Source of the DNA: Dioscorea cayenensis subsp. rotundata
Lineage: Eukaryota; Streptophyta; Magnoliopsida; Dioscoreales; Dioscoreaceae
Direction of reading: 5' to 3'
Length of the DNA: 64,000 nt
Assembly: GCF_009730915.1 (NCBI RefSeq)
Contig: NC_052473.1
Span: 16,078,100 to 16,142,099 of the forward strand
The stretch's first letter is position 1. Each line of letters begins with the position of its first letter. The translations under genes were made by a program, and so were the position numbers. Below the pieces are notes generated by a model. It made no database searches. It was not told the DNA's origin and saw nothing but the letters and a program-made list of their open reading frames with translations. Shown here one piece after another: positions 12,002-23,029 of the stretch.

Positions 12002-15000
12002 CTGACCCTACCACTCACCTCAACGTCCTCCGCCGCCTTGGGACCCTACCACCCCTCCTCACCATCTCGACATCCCACCTTCTATTCCTTCCCGACACAC
12101 ACTTTGGAGAGTCTCTTCCCATCTCCCAGCTCCATCCCGAGGAGAATCCTCTCTTGGACTCCGAGAAAATGGACCGCTGGGAAATGTGAACGCTGGGCTC
12201 CTCCATAGCCTCCACTTCTCACGACCCTGGTCCTTCTCAACTTCCTCTTCTCATCTCCTCGCCTCCCTTCTCCCCTTCGCGAACATGAGGGATCCCTGCT
12301 GATAGCCATCTCTTCACTGGCTCAATAAGGTGGCAAATGTTCGCCTCGACCAACCCGGAGACCTTCCCTGAAGCCTCCTCCCTTCTCGGACTCGACTATT
12401 CGATACAATTATGGAACCTGATGATAATATGATCCTTGGTCATTTTCAAAAAGGATATTAAACTTGAAGCTTTTAGCCATAAGAGACCCTTCCCGTGGGT
12501 CTTCGCTCAAAGAAAGGGAAGCGAAAACCCCAACCCTTAACTCTCTCTCACCCTTCTGTTTTCCATGGATCTTAATATTTTTTTACTTGAATTGAGGGGG
12601 TCTCTCAAACAAGAAAACTCGTGGATCGTATCCACGATGTCATTCGTAGACTCAAGCCTAGCCTTCTCTGTCTTGTTGAAACTAAAACGGACATTGTCCG
12701 TATTCATCGCTTCTGTAAATCCCTCTCCAAGCTCTGGGATTGGGCGGCCATTCCTTCGATTGGTCTCTCAGGGGTATCATCGCTCCTGAAACGTGATTTT
12801 GGTGTTGTTACTCCGCTGGCCAAACTCCAAGATCTCGTGCTTCATTTGGTAATTTCTCAACAACATCCACTCGGATCCTCTCTGTGATCTACAACGCTCT
12901 GTATTATCCCTTCAAAACACTACTTGGCTCAAACTATCCGGGTATGTCTTCACTCAACTTACCCTTGGCTCCTCATCGATTTTAACGCTATCATCTCCTC
13001 AAATGAGCACGTGGATGGTTCTTATCCGCAACTATTCCTCTAAAAGCTTCCCGCTTCTCCTCCTTATTGTTAATAATAACCTTATTGACCTTGGCTTTGT
13101 TGGCCCTAGTTTTACCTGGTGCAATGGTCATCCCGGGTCTTCTAGGCGCTGGCCTGCCCTAGACAGATATCTTGCAAACCCGACCGGGTCACCACCTTCA
13201 ATAACTTCTCCAATAAGCATCTCCTCGCCTCTGTCTCCGATCATTCTCCCTATCTTCTCCTCGCTTTTTTTCTAACTCTTCCTCTCAACCCAAAAAGCTC
13301 TTCCGTTTTGAAAATTTTTGGTTGGATTATGCTGGTTGCCATGATTCTGTTTTACGAGCTTGGTCTCTCTCTCTCGACTCTAACCCCTTTACGCCTCCTT
13401 TACTAATTCTATTTCTCTTACTAAGAAAAACCTTTTCGTGTGGAAATCCTCCCGGGTGTTCACCCTCTTGATCCGGAAATTAGAAACATCGAGTCGAGAT
13501 TCAAAAAAATCGAGGAGGCTTCCTGCTCGCCTCCCGACGCACCCTTGGCTTCATACTTGGCTTCAAGCTCCCGACTCAACCGACATTCTGCGGCTTCTCG
13601 CCAAAAACTCTATCTACTGGGGTCAACGAGCAAAGATGCTTTGGATGTCGGATTGCGACCGTATTCCAGGTTTTTTCACACTTCAGTCAAAATTCGACGT
13701 CACAAAAACAAGGTTCATGCTATCAAAAACTCCTCGTGTACTATCGCTTCCGATCACCGCGATTGAAAATCGCTCGGATTTTTCAAAAATCTCCGCATTC
13801 TTCGCCTTCTTCCAATGTGGAGGTTTTCTTTTAATGCCATCCCGGACGACTCACTGCTCGGAGGACGAGGAGAGAGCAGCCTTTTGATTAGACCGATCTC
13901 AAAAAGAGAAGTCTATCAAACTCTCGCTTCCTTACCTCGCGGAAAAGAGTCCTCGGGTCCCGATGGCCTTAACGCTGAGTTCTACATTTTTACCGGAATA
14001 TTCTTGGTGATCATCTCTTCAATGCGATTTCTCATTTTTCCTTACTCCTCTCTTCCTCCTTCTTGGGGTAAAACTTTTGTTGCTCTCATTCCCTAAGAAA
14101 GATAACCCGCCTTCCGCCTCTCGATTTCCGTCCTATTTCTCTTTGCAATGTTTGTTACAAAATTCTCTCTAAAATTCTCGCTAATCGCCTCAAAACGGTC
14201 TTGCATAAGCTTATCAGTCCTGAGCAAACGGGATTCCTCTCCGGTTGTGGCTCTTCTGATAATGCCATTGCGCCCATGAGATTGTCCATTCTATCGAATT
14301 TGAGTACCCTCGCCTCCTAGGATGATCATTAAAAATTGATATTGAAAAAGCCTTTGATACTGTTGAATGGAATGCGATCATTGCTACCCTCCGTGAGAAT
14401 GCGCTTTCCGGATATTCGATTGCCCTCGGATCCATGCTTGTTTCTCCTCTGCTTCTTTCTCTTTTCTTATTAATGGTCGTAGCTCTCCCTGGATAACTAG
14501 TAGTAGAGGATTGCAAGGTGAGACCCCATCTCCCTTCTTTTTCTCCTAGTTACCCAAAAATCTATCGGGCCATTCTCAACAAAGCTCTTACTCTCTCTCT
14601 TGTCCTGTGTTTTAACCCTCTCTTTCCCACGATTTTTAACCACTCGATGTTTGTCGATGATCTCCTTCTCGTTACCATCGCAACTCCGTGAAGTCGGCTC
14701 GAAACTCGCCTGCTCAGCCTCAATCTCTATCACTACATCATCGGGTCAAAAACCCAATCCTTCTAAATCGCAGTCTATTTTCCTTCTTGGTGCAACAAAA
14801 AACTTTCTAACTCCATATCTACCATCCTGGGTTTTATTAAAGGGTCTTTTCCTCTTAACTACCTGGGCATCCCCATTTCTCCCACCAGACTACATGTCCT
14901 CTCTTTCAATTCTCTCATTTCCAAAGTCCAAACGAGCATCTCTTCCTGGAACCATAGCTCAGCTTCTCACCGGGCAGAGTCACCTCCTCAACAGCTGTAT

Positions 15001-16710
15001 TTTCTCTCTTCCTAACTACTTTCTCTCGTGAATGCACCTCCCGGATTCAACTCTCGATCGATCTCTAAATCCTGCTCCGAACCTTTCTCTCGAGTAATGG
15101 CAAAGAATGTTCGTTGCTTTCACTCTATTGGTTGGTCGGTTACTACACTTAAAAAATCTGAGGGGGGGCTTGGTCTCAGAAACCTTAGGCTTGTTCGGCA
15201 CTCTCTTATGGCCAAAAACATTTTTGCTATTTTAAATTCTAATTCAAAGATCTGGGTGGATATTTTCAAACACAAATATTCAAATTGGCATCCTTGGTTT
15301 GTTGTCTCTCCTTCTAAATCCTCTTGGTTTTTTAAATCAATTTCTCGCTCTGCTCAGTGTTTAAAAATGCATCTTCCTATCCTTAGAGCTAATCCTAATG
15401 ATTTGGACTTGTTGAGGGATCCTTGTCTGTTAGACCTTCCTATCTTATTTAAGCCAACTTACCTTAACATGGACTTTAACTTTGATAATTTGCACTTTTC
15501 GGACCTCTTTCTGGTGGACGGCCTTAATACTTCCCTTTTTCACAACATTTTTGGCCACAACATTGACTGGGATTGGATCAATACCATCAGGTTTGATCTT
15601 AATTCCCATAACCACTGGGTTTGGGGGCCCTCCTCCCATTTTTCCTCAGTTGTTGTTGCTGTTTATGACTGTTTGATCTCTTTTGACATTAGCCCTTGGT
15701 CAGGCTGGAACTGCATTTGGAAACTTTGTATTTTGCCTCGCACTAAGACCTTTATTTGGAAGCTTGGCCACGGCAAATCCCTTCTGGTGATTATCTTTAT
15801 AATCTTAATATTGGCCCTCCTTCTCTGTGTCCATTCTGTGGTCTGGCTCCTGAGACGGCTTCCCATATCATTTGGAACTGCTGTAAAATTTATCCTATCT
15901 GGGAGTCTCTCTGTGCTTCTTTCAATTTGGATCCAATTATTATCTCTGGTTTTTGTTCGGGTAACTGGCTCACCTCGAGAATTAGCTCTATGATTTCTAA
16001 TGATTTTTTCAAAGCTCTTATTGCCACTATTGCTTGGATTATTTGGAAAGATCGTTGTAATCTTATCTTCAAAAACCGGCAAACCCAAATTCCATACCAT
16101 CTACTCGCGTGCTTGGCGCCTCGTCAGATTTCTTCAAATCGCTCAGCAAAGATTTCGTGGAGTTTTCTTACCCCTCTTTATCCTTTAGCCTTGGAGATCT
16201 ATTAATCTTTCTCACGCATGCATCTTGGTCTAGCTCTTCCGTGAGTTGTGGCTTGGGCTTTATTGTCGATCCACCGCCAAGTCTTGCTTGCGTGATCCGT
16301 GGGCACCGCTGATTCTCCATTTTCTCGCTGAGATCGCGGCTATCCATTTGGCGCTTTGACCATTGCATCTCTAAAAACTGGCTTCCTAATCGAATTTTCT
16401 GTGATTGCCCAGGTATCTCTGGCTTACTCAAACACTTCGACACCGTGTGGCGTGGCGCTTTCAACCTACTATTGACAGCCCTCAAGATCAAGCTTCTCAA
16501 CTTCCCATGTTCGGATTTCAAATCTATACCCCTGCTCGTATAACCCCGATCGCAGATGCTCTCGCAAACTTTGGTCGCTCAAACCCGTGATTTATCTCTT
16601 TTTCGATCGTGGCTTGATCGTCCCCTGCTGGCTCAAGACCTCTCCGGAGTCTTCATTTTTTCTTCTAGGTTTTTGTTTCTGTTGAGCTTTGGCTCTTTGT
16701 CCAAAAAAAA
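12002..16710 (+). mobile_element. Decayed L1-type LINE with RNase H remnant, 5' end lost in gap
   Basis: GC-richer DNA (12002-12540) may be the ORF1 end. ORF2 then runs in fragments. The endonuclease is at about 12565-13270 (RRLKPSLLCLVETKTD; LIDLGFVGPSFTWCNG). Reverse transcriptase starts at about 13870 (GKESSGPDGLNAEFY). A zf-RVT region lies at 15028-16080 (GLGLRNLRLVRHSLMAKN; CPFCGLAPETASHIIWNC; IIWKDRCNLIF). RNase H remnants lie at about 16200-16590 (AEIAAIHLAL; PIADALANFG). Frameshifts and stops are frequent. An A-run at about 16702-16716 is the 3' tail. This is the plant L1 clade that carries a C-terminal RNase H. The copy is not functional. Confidence 0.85.
15028..16205 (+). pseudogene. 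LINE ORF2 3' region: zf-RVT zinc-binding domain
   Basis: This is the longest readable part of the 12.0-16.7 kb LINE, in two overlapping frames (15028-15993 and 15756-16205) joined by a frameshift near 15780. It carries the post-RT region (GLGLRNLRLVRHSLMAKN, IWVDIFKHKY) and then the CPFCGLAPETASHIIWNC zinc-binding motif of zf-RVT. The sequence W(N)CIWKLCILPRTKTFIWKL marks the start of zf-RVT. It is reverse-transcriptase debris, not a host gene. Confidence 0.8.
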
Positions 16711-16714
16711 AAAA

Positions 16715-16981
16715 AATGGACCCTTTGATAGCTCATGCCGTGCTTGACAAGCTATACATCCAATTTTTCTTGAGGTGGTTGTAATTTAGGTAATTAATTG
16801 ATTAGCTTTGTGCACAACTTAATTAGCTACCATTCCACCACATATATTTCATTTATTTATAATAATGTGCCATGACTAACAAGTAATTAAGTGCGTACTC
16901 AATAATTTGAGTCAATCAACTACTTGTGGAAGTCTAGAGTTAAGCTTGCCTATTTATTTCCAATGGACCCTTTGATAGCTC
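16715..16981. repeat. 20-bp direct repeat flanking 227 bp after the LINE tail
   Basis: AATGGACCCTTTGATAGCTC occurs exactly at 16715-16734, right after the LINE poly-A, and again at 16962-16981. Similarity extends a few bases further (ATGCCGT versus TTGCTGT). The enclosed 227 bp have no poly-A, TIR or coding signal that I recognise. The second copy abuts the CACTA terminus at 16989. Confidence 0.8.
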
Positions 16982-16988
16982 TTGCTGT

Positions 16989-17370
16989 CACTACAAAAAA
17001 TCAAGCATTTAGAGGGGGTTTTGGATCATTTGCTGGCGGTTATACCCACCACTAATTGAATTTGGTGGCAGTTAACAACCGCCATGAATTCAGGAGTGGC
17101 CAACGCATTTCACGCCTGTTTTGATCAATGGTCTGAATAACCGCCACAATGTGCATGACGGAATTCACGGCGGTTATAAACCGCCACTAAACCTGCCACC
17201 ATATGTCACCATCACTCTCCCTGTACGCATTTTGCGACGAGTGTAAAACCACCATGGTAAGGCCTGCCAAATGTAAAGTATAATCAATTATTTACTTTTA
17301 TCGGGGTTAACCGCCACGATTCTGAAACCGCTCCAATTTGGGAGTGTTTGAACCGCTACGAATGTGAATC
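16989..17370 (+). mobile_element. CACTA (En/Spm) transposon terminus with subterminal repeats
   Basis: CACTACAAAAAATC starts at 16989, the canonical CACTA end. Over the next 370 bases a subterminal motif (GGCGGTTAT, AACCGCCA, ACCGCCAC) recurs in both orientations, as the transposase-binding subterminal regions of this superfamily do. The preceding TGT would be the 3-bp target duplication. I found no matching TTTTTTGTAGTG end in the window, so the element is truncated or disrupted. It precedes the gene-fragment cluster at 17.6-21.1 kb, which may be its cargo. Confidence 0.75.
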
Positions 17371-17621
17371 GTTTTTTAAATATTATTACTTTTTTAGGAT
17401 AATAAAATTTTTAAATTTATGATGAAGAAGACTATAATAATCAAATATGACCAAATAATACATAATTAAAACCTGACAAAATTCATTGATTGATGGAAAA
17501 CACAGATATATATAAATACAACTAATGAAGTTTTTTCAACATTGTTAGAGAATTATTTTCTCAATAACTAGTTAATCAAATGAAGAATAGTTTCAATATG
17601 CTGAATTAGTTCATCAATTTA

Positions 17622-18010
17622 CTAAAAATCAATTGTGACAATGAGCTGCACTTTAGAACAATTGTTGACACCGGTGAATAGTAAAGCTTTGTACATCAAC
17701 CTGATAACTACTTTGAGATCAGTAGAACTCTCCCTGCAACAAACATGATTGATACTGACATTATTTAGCCTTTCGACAAGTTTTAAATTCATCATATTGT
17801 GCATAGAAATAAGGTATACCTCTCCATGGTTTTGAAGATGGTTTGCTCGATCTTGTGTTGGAGATTGTCCTTGAGGCTTGAGGAGGTTGATGTGTTAGTG
17901 GTTTGAGGCTTGGGCTTTCTTCTTCTCCTATTATGGTCTGCTAGTCTTTTCCTGCAGCTTCTCTTGGTTTCATCAAACTCATTATGAATGATCATATTTG
18001 ATTTGATAAC
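17622..18010 (-). pseudogene. SBP-box (SPL transcription factor) exon fragment
   Basis: The minus strand reads FDETKRSCRKRLADHNRRR followed by KPKPQ. This is the C-terminal half of the SBP DNA-binding domain, including the basic nuclear-localisation part. The domain's first zinc-binding half is absent upstream. The block is followed by a GT donor after ATGGAGAG (about 17820) and an acceptor at about 17736, then a short block to a stop near 17622 with no recognised similarity. A lone half-domain among pieces of other genes points to a captured fragment, not an SPL gene. Confidence 0.7.
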
Positions 18011-18109
18011 TGAAAATGAATTTCCCCACAATGAAATGAAGAATAAGTGATAACTTGATTGTGATTTGGTCAAAGTGCTATAATAATCATATATGAATAA
18101 TTTGAATGA

Positions 18110-18640
18110 TTATATTTCACTGTATAATGCTGCTGGATGGTATCAATGTCAAGCCCCTTCAGCTTCACCACTGATTCAACATGACCCTTCAGAGTGTGCA
18201 GCTCTCGCAATCTGAAAATTTTTAGTAAACAAAAGAAGAAATCAGTAATATATATGTTCAATTAGACAATACAAAACTATTACTATTTGGAACATTTTAA
18301 GAGATCATATACCTTGCAACCTCTGCACGGTGTTTGGCCTTCTCAGCTATTTCGGTGAGTTCATGGTAGCTGTTCTTGACAGCAAAGAAGTTATTGGTTT
18401 CTAGTGCTTGAAGTCCTAGTGTTCTTTGAGCAGTGGCCTTCCCTTTCTTCTCTACCACAGTCCTTTTTGGAAGTGAATGCAGTCTGAAAAACCATATAAG
18501 AAAGAAAACATTGTCAAACATTAAGCATTATTTTTTCATTTAACGGAATTAATAAAAAAGACCTACACCTTGTTTTCAAGGAGATTGTTCAAAGCCTTTC
18601 CACTTAGGATATATCGAATACCAAATTTGTAGAAGTCTAG
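18110..18640 (-). pseudogene. Unrecognised helical gene fragment, three exon-like blocks
   Basis: Three minus-strand blocks have plausible splice borders: about 18640-18560 ([18 protein letters not shown]), about 18490-18313 (ends [17 protein letters not shown]) and about 18215-18118 ([20 protein letters not shown], then [11 protein letters not shown]). They are charged, helix-favouring and free of stops within blocks. I do not recognise the family. Same-strand placement between SBP and ABCG pieces suggests more captured exons. Confidence 0.4.
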
Positions 18641-19204
18641 AGGAAGAAAGAAGACAATGCTGTAGAGTCAGATACCTTTTATGAATGATCATATATACTA
18701 CACACAAGTATATAATAATCACAAGCACACACACACAGTGCTTGGTTAGCAAACTGATGCTAAATCGATTGGTATAAGAAACGAGTTTTTCTTGAAAAGA
18801 TGACCATCCTTTAGAATAACTGAAACAGTTAAAAGAATTACAGATCCCAGATTGACAAACTTACTTTCAATGATCAACTGCGCCCTCCCTATAGAATAAC
18901 TTCACAGACATGTCCTGGAATCTGGAAGACAGATGAAACAGTACTAATTCACAATATCCACCAGACTCCTCCTGTGAATCCAAATGGATGAAAAAGGAAC
19001 CAGCAAGGAAGTATCCTCCCTGTTCCTTCCCCTGTTGTCTAGTGCAGTAAAACATGGCACGTTACTAACCAACAACATAACAAACTTAACATACTAATTA
19101 CTCAATTCCTCTCTCTCTATATACACTCCAAAGAAGTTGAATTATCACTACAAGCACTCATATTTGTGGATATACATATATACATAGTTATAGAAAACAT
19201 ATAG

Positions 19205-19295
19205 TTACCTGCCCTGCTATCAACACATTGAAATTGAGCCGAAAAGTCTAGTATCTCCCCCACTGTCATTTCAGGAATGTGCATGATATAAACAA
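19205..19295 (-). pseudogene. PDR-type ABCG transporter exon fragment
   Basis: The minus strand reads IPEMTVGEILDFSAQ, then FQCVDSRAG, followed by a GT donor. This matches the highly conserved EMTVRETLDFSARCQG segment of full-size ABCG/PDR transporters, which lies in the first nucleotide-binding domain. Only this one exon-sized piece is visible. It lies on the same strand as the SBP and VAC14 fragments. Confidence 0.6.
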
Positions 19296-19619
19296 GATGA
19301 CAGCACACAAGCCAAAATAAATACATTAATACAAAACTTTCACAGTGGATAGCAGATCTAGGTTGCATTGTAAGTAAATCAATGTTGTAGCAGTAACATA
19401 TCATCAGGAAATATTTTTTGAAGAAAATGGGTAACCATAATTTCACAAATTATGGGAAAGAAATGTGCGCATTTTAATTCTGTTTGCCTTCCGGATAATT
19501 CCATTATTTTGAAAATTGCTCATTTGTTTCTCCTTTGGTTTTCCGCAGTTCCAGATTCAAAGAAGGCCATATTAGAGGAACCCAGTGGCTAAAATCAAAC
19601 GCAGCCTTGATTTTCTCTC

Positions 19620-19915
19620 CTCCAGGGACGTGACACAGCGCGTCCCCCCTGAGACCTCCCCAAACCCTAGCGAGATGTAGCTTTGGTAGTTACGTCCTTC
19701 CCTAGAGGCCGTCCTCTAGGTTTTATCTTGGTTTTCTCTTCTGTTGCTTCCGTTTGTAACCACTCCTGGTAGTCCCTCTTATCCATTGTATCCCCATTTT
19801 GGGATTCTATTGTGGACCTTATTGGTCGTTTTTTGTTACTCTTGTTTGGTTTCTTCTTTTTAATGGATGTGGTTTATCCACTTTTTCAAAAATAACAATA
19901 ATAATAATAATAATT
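19620..19915 (+). mobile_element. 5'-truncated LINE 3' end with an AAT-type tail
   Basis: The segment ends with TGTGGTTTATCCACTTTTTC and then an (AAT)n tail at about 19895-19915. The same 3' signature (TGTGGTTTATCCACCTTAATC followed by poly-A) closes the full LINE at 41249, so this is a short copy of a related LINE. The 5' border and target duplication are not clear. Confidence 0.55.
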
Positions 19916-19934
19916 TCGCAAATTAAGACAACTT

Positions 19935-21115
19935 ACTTCATCCCCTATGCCATTCCAGAAGTTTTGTGATCCAAAGCAATGCCTCAATTTACAATCTTTC
20001 CATCCACTATTTAATGTCCTGACCAAAAGTAAAAAATAAAAAAATAATTAATAGAAAAGGCAATAAAGACCATGCATCAGCAATTACTCACGCAAAGCCC
20101 AAACAGAAAAAAAAAATGCACAACTCTTTCTTGCAGCTCATTAGGAATATAAATATAACAGTTAGGAAGCAAATATAACAATAAAATCTGTGTATTTACA
20201 TAAAAGGCAAAAAAGTACACTTTTAAAACAGTTAGGACAGCATCTATTTCCGATCTCTCGACTGGACCAGCATATACTTTACGAATGCCGTCACTAATTT
20301 CATGAGCAATATGAGGATATAAATGAAATTAAAATTAAATATAATTCTTTATAAGTTCGGCATAAACTAAAAAAGAGCAGGAAAGAATTTGACCTCGCAT
20401 ATATAGTCCTCTAGAACAGAAAACCAGGGTAGTATGGCACACAAAATACGAGAATAATAAGGGGCAAGCCGGTCTACACCAAGTTCTCTAAATTCATTTA
20501 TCTGCATTATGCGATAAAAGATGGTAAAATCAACCTTTTAATTGATAAATTGATAAAGACTGGGAGGTCACATATGAGGACAACCCATAACTTAATGGCA
20601 ACCTCATTGCAGTAAATAACAATAATCCTTACCCAGGTCAATGCTGTCAACTGGGCCACAACATCCTCTGAGCTTGCAGAGTACAGCAAGGGTTCTACGA
20701 AGCGACCAAAATCTACATTCTCCTGAGCAGTAGACCAGTTATAAAACTTACGTTTTCTTTCAATACATGGTCAGAGCACAGAAAAAAATTGGTATAATTA
20801 CTGTAATACAGAAAGGTACAATAAAATCCTAAAGCAATGGAAGGGCAAAAGTAAAAATAGTATACAGAAAACCATCTATCCAACAGACTAAGGCCTTGCC
20901 TGCCTGTACTGGACTTCATTTATACTCTGCAAAATTTTATCAAGGGTGTCACAAACACCCCCATTTTCATCAGGTAAGTCTGTTAACATTTGGAGCAAAC
21001 CTGAAACATAAAGGGCATATTAATTGATTTAACAAGCAGCTGACTAAATAGTATTTCTTTTCCACAGCGGATACCTTCAACATATAACTGAAGGAACCAT
21101 TCTGAATCCACATTT
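19935..21115 (-). pseudogene. VAC14 (PIKfyve-complex scaffold) gene fragment, at least six exons
   Basis: VAC14 is the HEAT-repeat scaffold of the PIKfyve/FAB1 lipid-kinase complex that makes PtdIns(3,5)P2. Minus-strand exon blocks in correct gene order are: VDSEWFLQLYVEG (about 21115-21075), LLQMLTDLPDENGG and DTLDKILQSINEV (about 21001-20920), NVDFGRFVEPLLYSAS and VVAQLTALTW (about 20725-20636), INEFRELGVDRLAPYYSRIL and CAILPWFS (about 20503-20395), AHEISDGIRKVYAGP (about 20320-20217), and IEALLWITKLLEWHRG (about 20020-19935). Introns are retained. The last block has in-frame stops. No N- or C-terminal regions are present, so it is a partial, dead copy. Identity is by motif memory and is fairly secure because the block order fits. 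Confidence 0.65.
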
Positions 21116-22127
21116 ACAGTGAGTATACAAACCAATGCAAATTGAAGAGAGTGCACCTGAATCTATCGTCCACAGTTCCCATGTACTGATCATAACATTA
21201 AAATTAGTTATACTCAAAAAACTAAAAGCTAACATGAGAAATTCAAGCTGCTGACATATACTGAGTTCGCATGGATGTTTACCTCTGTAACTTTGAACTA
21301 AAACATCAGTGAACAACAAATAACCTGTGACTTGCAACTTTCTTCTTTGACTAAACCTCATCAAGAAAAATAAACATTATATCTAAGATACATAACAAAA
21401 AGGGAATTACAGCTGATACACTACTACTAAACCTTGATTCCCAAAATTGAAGTTTGTGCTTCCAGGGACACACCACACATTCAATTAATCAAGTGATGAT
21501 CACATTTCTTATATCAAGAAACATGGAAGAACACTCATTCAATTGATCAAGGAATGGTCAAATTTCTTACATGAAGAAAAGGGGCAGCAAACCTTTTGCT
21601 CAATGCAATCGTCAATACAGCAAGTCCAACAATCCCACCTTTCTAAAAATGGTGATGCTCTTAGCCTTTTATTACTTGATAGTTACGTATGTAGTTCTCT
21701 ATTAAAATTGTAATAGAATGTTTAACTTCAACATTTTTCCCCATTGAAATAATTTTATATCTAATATTAATGTTTTATATTTTTTCCCCAAATTTTTAAT
21801 TTTTTTTAGATTTTTTATTTTTAGTGTTTAAATTATTAAAGAAAATGCCCGTCACATAACCGGCTCGACAAGGCATGAGTCTAACTAGCCCAATTCATAC
21901 TTTGTTCTGGCCTAATCTTTGTTCAGACGGTGTACATGATCTTTTTGATACCTCTATTTGTTAGTGTGGTCGATCATTTAAAAACACGGTCAGTAGCTTT
22001 AAAGTAAAAAAATTAAAATGAAAAATTAAAAATAAAAAAACAAAAAAACTGTCATAACCTTAATTTACACGAGTCTTGGTCGTTGCATCCCACTGCCATT
22101 GACCAGTGGGTCAAGTGGCCGACCAAT

Positions 22128-22500
22128 GACTTGGACTACAATGTAAAAGAAGGAAAGTGGAATTTCATCAGACTTTGTAATACATTATTATAAAATATGA
22201 TAGTGATGCAAACATGAAGCACACAATTAATCAAAGATATCATCTCGCACAAATGAGTCTTCGTCAATGCATCCAAACTTGTATAGAGAAAAATGATTTC
22301 TTAAACACAGACTCACTGGAATGCATATATGTGTCTGTGAGTAGCCCCGTCATGACTTGGACTAGAATGTGAAGGCCCAATAATTGATGGAATTGCAATG
22401 GCCTTTGTTTAGGCCTGCAATAGTGTTATATTACAAAAACATTCATGCAAACCTGAAGCATACAATTACGGAAAGATGGTATCCCTCTTGCGCTCATCAT
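22128..22500. repeat. Degenerate tandem duplication upstream of the receptor gene
   Basis: GACTTGGACTA occurs at 22128 and 22353. Each copy is followed by related text (a run of TGCAAACATGAAGCACACAATTA versus TGCAAACCTGAAGCATACAATTA, read in parts). The unit is about 225-240 bp and diverged. It lies directly 5' of the TRIM and the LRR gene. Confidence 0.55.
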
Positions 22501-22512
22501 CATATTGGATTG

Positions 22513-23016
22513 TGTAATGATTCCCCTTTAGTCCCACATCGGCTATGAAATGGAGTATTTGTGTGCTTATAAGTGGGGGGCAACCCCACCCTACTAGGCC
22601 GGTCTTTTAGGGTTGTGGGTCCTCCACTTGTGGGCATAACAATGGTGCTTTCGTTGAGAGCCGGTGTGGGACACGGTTGGGCCTGGTCCACGCCATGTCT
22701 CGGGCGGGTTCGCGGAGCGGGTTAAGCGCGAGCGGGTGAAAAACCCTCGGTGGGTCCCTGCATCCGGCCCCGCAGTCCGGGTGCTCAGATTACCCAGATC
22801 GACGAGGCGCGCTGTCTTGATCGGTGGGGTATTGTAATGATTCCCCTTTAGTCCCACATCGGCTATGAAATGGAGTATTTGTGTCATTGTTATGCCCACA
22901 AGTGGAGGACCCACAACCCCAAAAGACCGGCCAAGTAGGGTGGGGTTGCCCCCCACTTATAAGCACACAAAGACTCCATTTCATAGCCGATGTGGGACTA
23001 AAGGGGAATCATTACA
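22513..23016 (+). mobile_element. TRIM retrotransposon with a palindromic 3' LTR
   Basis: The 5' LTR is 129 bp (22513-22641, TGTAATGATT...GGCATAACA). It is followed by a primer-binding-site-like TGGTGCTTTCGTTGAGAG at 22643 and a short non-coding GC-rich internal region. A purine-rich CGGTGGGGTAT precedes the second LTR at 22833. That LTR runs only 52 bp forward (22833-22884), then switches to a complete inverted 129-bp LTR (22888-23016). GATTG flanks both ends (22508-22512 and 23017-23021), a perfect 5-bp target-site duplication. There is no coding capacity, as expected for a TRIM. The insertion ends 13 bp upstream of the receptor ATG at 23030. Confidence 0.85.
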
Positions 23017-23029
23017 GATTGCTCAAATT

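Noticed and set aside
10882..12208. Long ORFs on both strands across 11002-12001
   Set aside because: They consist of N translated as X through an assembly gap.
21955..21975. TTTGTTAGTG as the missing right end of the CACTA element
   Set aside because: It differs from the TTTTTTGTAGTG consensus, has no subterminal repeats beside it, and the flank (TGG) does not match TGT.
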